The notes under the pieces: model-generated
Databases searched by the model: none
Told to the model about the DNA's origin: nothing
The model's input: the letters and a program-made list of their open reading frames with translations, nothing else
DNA from: Bog-756 sp049517675
GTDB lineage: Bacteria; Actinomycetota; Acidimicrobiia; Acidimicrobiales; RAAP-2
DNA: 64,000 nucleotides
Reading direction: 5' to 3'
Assembly (NCBI GenBank): GCA_049517675.1
Contig: JBEKRV010000015.1
Span: 5,095 to 69,094 of the forward strand
Made by a program: the position numbers and the translations under genes
Part shown: positions 48,299-56,540 of the stretch, in pieces
Layout of the letters: every line of letters begins with the position of its first letter
Position numbering within the stretch: position 1 is the stretch's first letter

Positions 48299-48496
48299 TC
48301 AGTGGCCGGCCACTTCCCCGTGGTCGCGGCACCGTGCCCGGTAGCCCCCGGGAGTGACCGTGACCGTCAGCCGGAGCCCGCAGTCGGGACAGAAACGCGG
48401 CGGGTCGAGGGTGCGGCCGCATCCGATGCACGACTCCGAGCCGCAGCCGGTGCAGTGGGTCCCCGACCCGGTGGTGACACGGCCGGCGGCGTCCAC
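48299..48496 (-). CDS. bsaP: Biotin synthase auxiliary protein BsaP
   Basis: This 65-residue protein begins at a GTG 11 nt after the bioB stop. It holds CTGC, CIGC and FCPDCG pairs followed by VTVTPGGYRARCRDHG. That Cys pattern and its position immediately after bioB match actinobacterial BsaP, a small auxiliary factor needed for efficient biotin synthase activity, thought to help maintain the consumed Fe-S cluster. It is easily missed because it is so short. The exact start is uncertain by a few codons. Confidence 0.78.
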   Translation of the reverse strand: MDAAGRVTTGSGTHCTGCGSESCIGCGRTLDPPRFCPDCGLRLTVTVTPGGYRARCRDHGEVAGH

Positions 48497-48507
48497 GACC
48501 GTGCCGC

Positions 48508-49602
48508 TCAGAGGACGCCGGTGAGGGCGCCCACCGGCATGCGGAGGTCGGCCAGCATCCGGAGGTCCTCGTCGGCCGAGCGACCGAGCGTGGTCAGGTA
48601 GTTGCCGACGATGAGGGCGTTGATGCCCGCGGTCATCCCCATGGACTGCAGCTCCCGGAGCGTGACCTCGCGGCCGCCCGCGTAGCGCAGGATGACGCCG
48701 GGGAGCCCGAGCCGGAACAGGGCGATCCACCGGATCGCCTCCCAGGCCGCCACCGGTCGCTCGCCGCCGAGGGGCGTGCCCGGGCGCGGGTTCAAGAAGT
48801 TGAGGGGAACCTCGGTGGGGCCGAGCTCCTGGAGCTGGGTGAGCAGCTCGATCCGCTGTTCGTCGGACTCGCCCATGCCGATCAGGGCGCCACAGCACAG
48901 CTCCATGCCGTGGTCGAGGACCAGCCGGCACGTCTCCACCCGCTCTTCCCAGGTGTGGGAGGTCACCACGGTGGGGAAGAAGGACCGGGAGGTCTCGAGA
49001 TTGTGGTTGTAGCGGTGCACCCCACATTCGGCGAACCGTCGTGCCTGGTCCTCGGTCAACAGGCCGGCGCTCACGGCGACATTGAGGCCGGTGCGTTCCT
49101 GGACCATGGGCACGAGCTCCAGGATCCGCTGCATGGTGCGCTCGTCGGGACCCCGGACGGCCAGGACGATGCAGAACTCGGAGGCGCCGGCGGCCCGTGT
49201 CTCCTCGGCGGCCTGCAGCACCTCCTCGGCGTCGAGGAAGGGGGTGGCCTTGACCGGGGTGTCGAACCGGGACGACTGGGAGCAGAAGTGACAGTCCTCG
49301 GGGCAGCCGCCGGTCTTGGCCGACAAGATGCCCTCGACCTCGACCTCCGGCCCGCACCAGGCCAGACGTACCTGGTGGGCCAGCGCGGCCAGGGACGTCA
49401 CGTAGCCGTCGGGCAGCGCGGCCAGGCCGGCCAGCTCGTCGCCGGTGAGGAGACGCCGCTCGTCGAGGAGCGCGACTTCGGCCGCGTGGATGCGGACCCG
49501 GGCGGTCGACGGGTCGACGTCGGGGCGCTCGGGCTCACACCGCCTGGGCGGCGAGAGGGTGATGGTCGTGGGTACGGGGGCGGTGGCGGAGTCTCCGGAC
49601 AT
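48508..49602 (-). CDS. bioB: Biotin synthase
   Basis: This 364-residue radical-SAM enzyme inserts sulfur into dethiobiotin. The cluster motif CPEDCHFC has Cys at 100, 104 and 107. Other family segments are GILSAKTGGC before it, RYNHNLETS, GMELCCGALIGMGES, PLNFLNPRPGTPL and the C-terminal AGGREVTLRELQ. The N-terminus is about 45 residues longer than in E. coli, as in other actinobacteria. TACCGT (49610-49615, minus strand) lies 7 nt before the ATG. It is co-transcribed with bsaP. Confidence 0.96.
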   Translation of the reverse strand: MSGDSATAPVPTTITLSPPRRCEPERPDVDPSTARVRIHAAEVALLDERRLLTGDELAGLAALPDGYVTSLAALAHQVRLAWCGPEVEVEGILSAKTGGCPEDCHFCSQSSRFDTPVKATPFLDAEEVLQAAEETRAAGASEFCIVLAVRGPDERTMQRILELVPMVQERTGLNVAVSAGLLTEDQARRFAECGVHRYNHNLETSRSFFPTVVTSHTWEERVETCRLVLDHGMELCCGALIGMGESDEQRIELLTQLQELGPTEVPLNFLNPRPGTPLGGERPVAAWEAIRWIALFRLGLPGVILRYAGGREVTLRELQSMGMTAGINALIVGNYLTTLGRSADEDLRMLADLRMPVGALTGVL

Positions 49603-49609
49603 GGGGGCA

Positions 49610-49615
49610 ACGGTA
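49610..49615 (-). promoter_or_regulatory. -10 element (TACCGT) of leaderless bioB-bsaP operon
   Basis: On the minus strand TACCGT is followed by seven bases and the bioB ATG. No BirA/BioR-like operator palindrome was recognised around it. Confidence 0.45.
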
Positions 49616-49656
49616 CCCGGCCGGAGCGCACCGCCGGAAACCGGGTGCCGATGCCG

Positions 49657-50499
49657 TCAACCCCCGGGAGACGGGTCGCCGAACACCGGCGGGCGCTTCT
49701 CGCGCAGGGCGGCCACACCCTCCCGGTAGTCCGGTCCGGCCATCATCGGATCGAGCAGTGCCTCGGCGGCCCGGACCGATTCGGCCGCCGTCATGTGGAA
49801 CGACTCGTAGACCTGGCGCTTCGAGGCGGCGAGCGAGGCCGGCGAGACCGTGGTGGCCAGGGAGCGCGCGTAACGGTGGACGTGGTCGAGCAGGTCGGGC
49901 CCGTCGACGACGGCGGTGACCAGGCCGAGCTCGTAGGCCTCGTCGGCCTCGAACGTCCGGCTCGTCAGGATGAGGTCCAGTGCCCGGGGCAGCCCCACCA
50001 GCCTGGGTAGGAGCCAGGCCAGGCCGAAGGCGCACGGGAGCCCGAGCTTGCCGTGGGCCGTGGTGAACTTCGCCCCCCTGGCGGCGAACCGCAGGTCGCA
50101 GTAGCACGAGAGGGCGAAGCCGATCCCGGCGACCGGCCCGTTGATGGCGGCCAGGATCGGCTTGTCGACACCGAAGTGGTAGGCGAGCTCGGCATCGAAC
50201 TCCTGCCGGACGCCGTAGCCGGGCGTGGCCAGGCCGTCCGGGGCCCCCGACTCGTAGGAGCCCCGCTCGGCATGGCCGGCCAGGTCCTCGGACTCGGCCC
50301 CGGCGCAGAAGCCCCGTCCACTGCCGGTGACCACGACGACCCGTACGGCGGGGTCGTCGGCCGCCGTCTGCAGGAGCGCCCGGTACTCGGCGTTCATCGT
50401 GGCCGTCCAGGCGTTGAGACGCTCGGGACGGTCCAGGGTGATCGTGGCGATCCGGTCGACGACCTCGTAGCGCGTCGCCTCGAGGATGGGTGGGGTCAT
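49657..50499 (-). CDS. Enoyl-CoA hydratase/isomerase (crotonase family)
   Basis: This 280-residue crotonase-fold enzyme has the oxyanion segments GRGFCAGAESEDLAGH and INGPVAGIGFALSCYCDLRFAA, and the trimer-forming GKLGLPCAFGLAWLLPRLVG. The catalytic Glu positions of classical hydratases are not both evident, so isomerase or another crotonase activity is possible. The C-terminal helices (FHMTAAESVRAAEALL) fit the family. It is followed 46 nt upstream on the same strand by ahcY, but without obvious functional link. Confidence 0.88.
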   Translation of the reverse strand: MTPPILEATRYEVVDRIATITLDRPERLNAWTATMNAEYRALLQTAADDPAVRVVVVTGSGRGFCAGAESEDLAGHAERGSYESGAPDGLATPGYGVRQEFDAELAYHFGVDKPILAAINGPVAGIGFALSCYCDLRFAARGAKFTTAHGKLGLPCAFGLAWLLPRLVGLPRALDLILTSRTFEADEAYELGLVTAVVDGPDLLDHVHRYARSLATTVSPASLAASKRQVYESFHMTAAESVRAAEALLDPMMAGPDYREGVAALREKRPPVFGDPSPGG

Positions 50500-50545
50500 G
50501 TGCGGCTCGTCTCGCCGACGGGGCCACCCGATCGGGCGGCCCCGG

Positions 50546-51997
<1,452 letters not shown>

Positions 51998-52121
51998 GTG
52001 GCTCCTTCGTCGTGGCGACCCCTGCGGGGACGGTGCTCACCGGCACGGGCCGACCGGCTCGTGCGCGTGCGCCCGGACCCCGTCCTCGGCCGTAGCCCCG
52101 GGCCCCGGAAACGCCCTGACG

Positions 52122-52127
52122 ATGATA
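52122..52127 (-). promoter_or_regulatory. Possible -10 element (TATCAT) for ahcY
   Basis: TATCAT on the minus strand would give an ahcY leader of about 118 nt. The leader contains a GC-rich hairpin (GCACG...CGTGC around an inner GCC/GGC stem) before the AAGGAG site. A -35 box is not evident. Confidence 0.35.
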
Positions 52128-52178
52128 GTCCACGGTTCCGATCGCACCGCCGGAGGGCGGTGCGGTGACCCTCTGCGG

Positions 52179-52877
52179 CTACTCGACGATCTCGACCCCC
52201 GGAGGGTGCATCGGAGTCCCCTCGAACATGGCCAGATAGGGCTCGGGGTCGCCGTCCCAGGCCAGCGCGTGGATCTGGGACAGGGACCGCCGCCCCGTGA
52301 TGAACCGGTACAGGGAGAAGGTGTCGGTGGCGAGCCGGACCCGGGCGGTCCCGGAGCCGATCGTGGTCGAGTACCCCGGTGTGTCGAGGTCGAGAGCTGG
52401 CAGCCCGTTGCGACCGATCAGGCCGGTCAACCTCGCGGTCATGAACTGCAGACCGACCTGCACGCTCGCCGCGTCCCGGCCGCCGGGCCGACCGAGGGCG
52501 CCGCGGAGGTCGTGCTCGTGGACACCCGCATCGAAGGTGATCTGGGCGGAGATCCGGTCGGGGAGGTCGGCGGCCCGCTCCTCGAACCCGGGGGCGACCG
52601 TGTTCCAGGCCTCGACGATGCCGGCGAGGCCCATGGGGGAGAACCGGTCGACCTGAGCGTTGGTCCACCCGTTGCTGCCGGCGTCCGCCAGGTTGCCGTC
52701 GTAGGCGTCGCGGGTCACCCCGTAGACGTGTGCGGCGAGGTCGGTCACGCTCCAACCCGGGCACGCGGCGACGGGCGCGGCCGCCGCCTCGGCGTCGGGT
52801 ACCGCGGAGAGCAGCTCGGTCAGGCGGAGCCGCATGTCGGTGTAGGCGGCCGCGGACTCGGTCGACGAAGGCAGCAC
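52179..52877 (-). CDS. Mycothiol-dependent maleylpyruvate isomerase-like (DinB-fold, TIGR03083-type) protein
   Basis: This 232-residue protein has the N-terminal DinB-like four-helix segment with CPGWSVTDLAAHVYG, and the metal-site VHEHDLRGALGR. Both are typical of the actinobacterial MDMPI_N/TIGR03083 family, which may use mycothiol. A smaller C-terminal alpha/beta domain (GTARVRLATDTFSLYRFITGRRS) follows. The GTG start is chosen because GGGAGG lies 4 nt upstream. It is divergent from metY, with 214 nt between. Substrate is unknown. Confidence 0.85.
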   Translation of the reverse strand: MLPSSTESAAAYTDMRLRLTELLSAVPDAEAAAAPVAACPGWSVTDLAAHVYGVTRDAYDGNLADAGSNGWTNAQVDRFSPMGLAGIVEAWNTVAPGFEERAADLPDRISAQITFDAGVHEHDLRGALGRPGGRDAASVQVGLQFMTARLTGLIGRNGLPALDLDTPGYSTTIGSGTARVRLATDTFSLYRFITGRRSLSQIHALAWDGDPEPYLAMFEGTPMHPPGVEIVE

Positions 52878-53003
52878 GGGACCTCCCGGTGGCGGGGTGC
52901 CTCCCCCGTTGCGGGGAGGTGATCGGACGTCCCTACAGTACGGGAACGGGTCCCGTCGGAGCGGCCCGACCCGGAGCGGTGGCCGCTGGTCGCCGGCCAG
53001 TAG

Positions 53004-53019
53004 TTGACCAAGTTGGTCA
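53004..53019 (+). promoter_or_regulatory. Palindromic operator overlapping the metYX promoter
   Basis: TGACCAA-G-TTGGTCA (53005-53019) is a perfect 7+1+7 palindrome. TTGACC at 53004-53009 could be the -35 box, and the AT-rich TATTTTG to CAGTAT region downstream could hold the -10. A dimeric repressor bound here would block the metYX promoter, and possibly the divergent one. The binder is not known; sulfur or methionine control is inferred from context. Confidence 0.6.
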
Positions 53020-53091
53020 TATTTTGTCAGTATCGGGTCCCGTCCGGTGGGCCCCCGGGGGCGCACTTCCGTCAGTCGAAGGAGACATGCG

Positions 53092-54390
53092 ATGCCCGAG
53101 TGGGGATTCGAGACCCGTCAGATCCACGCCGGTGCGGCGCCCGACCCGACCACCGGCGCCCGTGCCACGCCAATCTACCAGACCACCAGCTACACGTTCC
53201 GGGACACCGCCCACGCCGCCGCCCTCTTCGGGCTCTCCGAGCTGGGGAACATCTACACCCGGATCATGAACCCGACCCAGGCCGTCTTCGAGGAGCGCAT
53301 CGCGGCACTCGAGGGCGGGGTGGCCGCACTGGCCGTAGCGAGCGGGCAGGCGGCCGAGACCATCGCCCTGCTCAACCTGGCGGAGAACGGGGGCCACGTG
53401 GTCTCCTCCGCCTCGCTCTACGGCGGCACCTACAACCTGTTCCACTACACGCTCCCCAAGCTGGGGGTGGAGGTCACCTTCGTCGACGATCCCGACGACC
53501 TCGACGCATGGCGGGCGGCCGTCCGACCCAACACCAAGGCGTTCTACGCCGAGACACTGGGCAACCCGAAGGGCGACGTGCTCGACTTCGCCGGCGTCTC
53601 GGCCATCGCCCACGACCACGCCATCCCCCTGGTGGTGGACAACACCCTGGCCACTCCCTACCTGGCCAACCCGCTGGCCCACGGCGCCGACATCGTGGTC
53701 CACTCCGCCACCAAGTTCATCGGCGGCCACGGCACCTCCATCGGTGGCGTGATCGTCGACGGCGGCACGTTCGACTACGAGGGCAGCGGCCGCTTCCCCG
53801 GCTTCACCGAGCCCGACCCGAGCTACCACGGACTGGTGTTCGGGCAACTGCCCGAACCGCTCTTCGCGGCCAGGTTCGTCCTGAAGGCACGGCTCCAGTA
53901 CCTCCGCGACCTCGGGCCCGCCACCACGCCGTTCAATTCGTTCCTCTTCATCCAGGGCGTCGAGACCCTGAGCCTGCGGATGGAGCGCCACGTCCAGAAC
54001 GCCGCCGCGGTGGCGGCCTGGCTCGAGGATCGCGACAAGGTGTCCTGGGTGGCCTATCCGGGCCTCGCCTCGAGCCCCTGGCACGAGCGCCAGCTGCGCT
54101 ACCTGCCCAAAGGTGGCGGGGCGATCGTGGCGTTCGGCATCGACGGCGGGGCGGACGCCGGGCGCCGCTTCATCGAGGGCCTCGAGCTGTTCAGCCACCT
54201 GGCCAACGTGGGCGACGTGCGCAGCCTGGCCATCCACCCGGCGTCGACCACCCACTCACAGCTGACCGAGGCGGAGCAGGTGTCGACCGGGGTCACCCCC
54301 GACCTGGTCCGCCTGTGCATCGGCATCGAGTCGATCGAGGACATCCTCGCCGACCTCGAGCTCGGGTTCCGGGCCGCGAAGGGGGCGTGA
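53092..54390 (+). CDS. metY: O-acetylhomoserine sulfhydrylase / aminocarboxypropyltransferase
   Basis: This 432-residue Cys/Met-metabolism PLP enzyme makes homocysteine directly from O-acetylhomoserine and sulfide. It opens WGFETRQIHAGAAPDPTTGARATPIYQTTSY. NIYTRIMNPT and the Schiff-base Lys208 in HSATKFIGGHG are present, as are GVETLSLRMERH and HPASTTHSQLT. The extended region around GFTEPDPSYHGL separates MetY from MetB/MetZ. GAAGGAG lies 8 nt before the ATG. It overlaps metX by 4 nt. Confidence 0.94.
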   Translation: MPEWGFETRQIHAGAAPDPTTGARATPIYQTTSYTFRDTAHAAALFGLSELGNIYTRIMNPTQAVFEERIAALEGGVAALAVASGQAAETIALLNLAENGGHVVSSASLYGGTYNLFHYTLPKLGVEVTFVDDPDDLDAWRAAVRPNTKAFYAETLGNPKGDVLDFAGVSAIAHDHAIPLVVDNTLATPYLANPLAHGADIVVHSATKFIGGHGTSIGGVIVDGGTFDYEGSGRFPGFTEPDPSYHGLVFGQLPEPLFAARFVLKARLQYLRDLGPATTPFNSFLFIQGVETLSLRMERHVQNAAAVAAWLEDRDKVSWVAYPGLASSPWHERQLRYLPKGGGAIVAFGIDGGADAGRRFIEGLELFSHLANVGDVRSLAIHPASTTHSQLTEAEQVSTGVTPDLVRLCIGIESIEDILADLELGFRAAKGA

Positions 54391-55514
54391 CGGGCGAGCG
54401 CGCCGTGTCCTGGCAACCCGGCGACCAGCCCGGCATGCGCCGGTTCGCCCCACTGGCGACCGACGGCACGGCCGTCCTCCCGCTGGAGAACGGGGCCTCC
54501 CTGCCCGGGGTCACGGTGGCCTATGAGACGTGGGGGTCGCCCGACGCCGCGCGGTCGAACGCGGTGCTGGTGCTCCACGCACTCACCGGTGACTCGCACG
54601 CAGCGGGCCCGGCCGGCCCCGGGCATCCCACTGCCGGCTGGTGGGCGCCCCTCATCGGGCCCGGGGCCCCGATCGACACCGACCGCTTCTTCGTGGTGAG
54701 CCCCAACGTGCTGGGCGGCTGTCAGGGAACCACCGGGCCGTCCTCGGCCGCACCCGACGGGAGGCCGTGGGGATCGAGGTTCCCACGGGTGACCGTCCGG
54801 GACCAGGTGGCGGCGGAGGTGCTGCTGGCCGAACACCTGGGGATCGACCGGTGGGCCGCGGTCGTCGGCGGGTCCATGGGCGGCATGCGCGTGCTCGAGT
54901 GGTGCGTCGGCCACCCGGACCGGGTGGCCCGCGCCGCGGTCCTGGCCGTCGGCGCCGCCGCCACCGCCGAGCAGGTGGCCCTGTGCTCGGTGCAGTGCCG
55001 CGCCATCCGCCTCGATCCCGACTTCGCCGGCGGCGACTACTACGGCACGGGGCCCGCACCGGTCGCGGGGATGGAACTGGCACGGGGCATCGGACAGGTC
55101 TCGTACCGGACCCGACAGGAGTTCGACGACCGGTTCGGGCGCCGCCCCCAGGGGGACGAGGACCCCTTGCAGGGCGGGAGGTTCGCGGTCGAGTCCTACC
55201 TCGAGTACCAGGGGGCGAAGCTGGCGGCGCGGTTCGACCCGAACTCCTATCTGGTCCTCAGCGAGGCGATGAACAGCCACGACGTGGGCCGGGACCGGGG
55301 AGGCGTGGCCGCAGCGCTGGCCGGGGTGACCGCCGAGGTGCGGGTGGCCGGCATCGACTCGGACCGCCTCTACCCGATCCCGCTGCAGGCCGAGCTGGCC
55401 GACCTGCTCCCGGGCGATCGACCCCTCGAGGTGGTGCGGTCGGCCTTCGGTCACGACGGGTTCCTGCTCGAGACCGACCAGGTGGGCCAGGTGATCGCCG
55501 GGACGCTCCGGTAG
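54387..55514 (+). CDS. metX: Homoserine O-acetyltransferase
   Basis: This 375-residue alpha/beta hydrolase-fold enzyme acetylates homoserine with acetyl-CoA. It shows VLVLHALTGDSHAAG, the oxyanion and substrate region NVLGGCQGTTGPSS, the nucleophile elbow GGSMGG (Ser163), Asp in AGIDSDRLYP and His in FGHDGFLLE. The GTG start overlaps the metY stop (GTGA). Together with metY it converts homoserine to homocysteine in two steps. Confidence 0.95.
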   Translation: MTGERAVSWQPGDQPGMRRFAPLATDGTAVLPLENGASLPGVTVAYETWGSPDAARSNAVLVLHALTGDSHAAGPAGPGHPTAGWWAPLIGPGAPIDTDRFFVVSPNVLGGCQGTTGPSSAAPDGRPWGSRFPRVTVRDQVAAEVLLAEHLGIDRWAAVVGGSMGGMRVLEWCVGHPDRVARAAVLAVGAAATAEQVALCSVQCRAIRLDPDFAGGDYYGTGPAPVAGMELARGIGQVSYRTRQEFDDRFGRRPQGDEDPLQGGRFAVESYLEYQGAKLAARFDPNSYLVLSEAMNSHDVGRDRGGVAAALAGVTAEVRVAGIDSDRLYPIPLQAELADLLPGDRPLEVVRSAFGHDGFLLETDQVGQVIAGTLR

Positions 55515-55570
55515 TGGCGCGGACCGGCGCGACGTCGCCGACCGACACGGCGATCCGCGCCGGTGTTCGG

Positions 55571-56521
55571 TCAACGACCGGCGAACCAGCGCCCCAACTC
55601 GTCCATCCCCCGGTCCACGCCGACCCGTGGTCGCCACCGGAGGACCCGCCGGGTGTCGGACTGGTCGAACCAGTGGGCCACCGACAACTGCCGGGCGGCG
55701 AAGTGGGTGAGGGGCGGCTCCCCGCCGGGCCACATCCGTCCGATGGCGCGTCCGGCCAGGGCTGCCACCGGAGCGGGTACCGAACGGACCCGAGGGTCCA
55801 ACCCGGCGGCCTCCAGGATCCCCTCGACCAGTTCGGCCAGGGGACGGGGGTCGCCGCCGGTGACCACCCACGCCTTCCCGGTCGCCTCGTCGGAGTCGGC
55901 GGTCCGGTCGAGGCCGGCCACGATGGCGTCCGCCGCGTCGTCGACGTAGGTGGTGTCGACGAGCGGCCTGCCGTGGTCGGGAAGGACCAGGCGGCCCTGG
56001 CGGGCACGCTCGACGATGCGGCCGATGAGCTGGGTGTCCCCCGGCCCCCAGACGAGGTGGGGGCGGACCACCACGGTGGGGACCGTGGTGTGCTCCAGGA
56101 CATAGCGCTCGGCAACGGCCTTGGACCGGGTGTACGCGTCCCGTCCCCGGTACGTGGCGGGCTCGGCGCCGGCGCCGACCGCCGGCCCGCCGTCGAAGGC
56201 GACGGACGGTGACGACACGTGCACGAGGCGACCACAGCGGGCCGCGGCGGACACGACGTTGCGGGAACCGACCACGTTGACCCGGTAGGCGCGGTCCCAC
56301 CCGGGCCGGGGTGCCACCAGCGCCGCCAGATGGATGACGGCGTCGTGTCCCGCCGCCGCCGCCAGGACGGCCGCCGGATCGCTCACGTCACCGAGGACAT
56401 CGGTCGTCCCGACCCCGCTCGGCGAGCGCTGGAAGCAGGTCACAAGGTCGCCCCGTGCGAGCAGGGTCGGCGCCACGGCACGCCCGATCAGGCTCGAACC
56501 CCCGGTGAGCAGCACCCTCAT
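55571..56521 (-). CDS. oleD: OleD, NADP-dependent 2-alkyl-3-ketoacid reductase
   Basis: This 316-residue extended SDR has TGGSSLIG (6-13) for cofactor binding, HVSSPSV and Tyr130-x-x-x-Lys134 (YTRSK). VRPHLVWGPGDTQL and the DTTYVDDAADA region resemble 3-beta-HSD/OleD enzymes. By itself it could be any sterol- or sugar-type reductase. Placement directly after the fused oleBC and oleA supports reduction of the 2-alkyl-3-ketoacid formed by OleA. It begins 19 nt after the oleBC stop. Confidence 0.82.
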   Translation of the reverse strand: MRVLLTGGSSLIGRAVAPTLLARGDLVTCFQRSPSGVGTTDVLGDVSDPAAVLAAAAGHDAVIHLAALVAPRPGWDRAYRVNVVGSRNVVSAAARCGRLVHVSSPSVAFDGGPAVGAGAEPATYRGRDAYTRSKAVAERYVLEHTTVPTVVVRPHLVWGPGDTQLIGRIVERARQGRLVLPDHGRPLVDTTYVDDAADAIVAGLDRTADSDEATGKAWVVTGGDPRPLAELVEGILEAAGLDPRVRSVPAPVAALAGRAIGRMWPGGEPPLTHFAARQLSVAHWFDQSDTRRVLRWRPRVGVDRGMDELGRWFAGR

Positions 56522-56540
56522 CGTCCGGCGGCCCGGTCGC

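Noticed and set aside
51998..52115. Possible SAH or SAM riboswitch in the ahcY leader
   Set aside because: The leader is GC-rich and folds, and CCGAGGACGG slightly recalls the SAH-riboswitch start. However, the pairing partners and the conserved downstream segment of that riboswitch could not be found.
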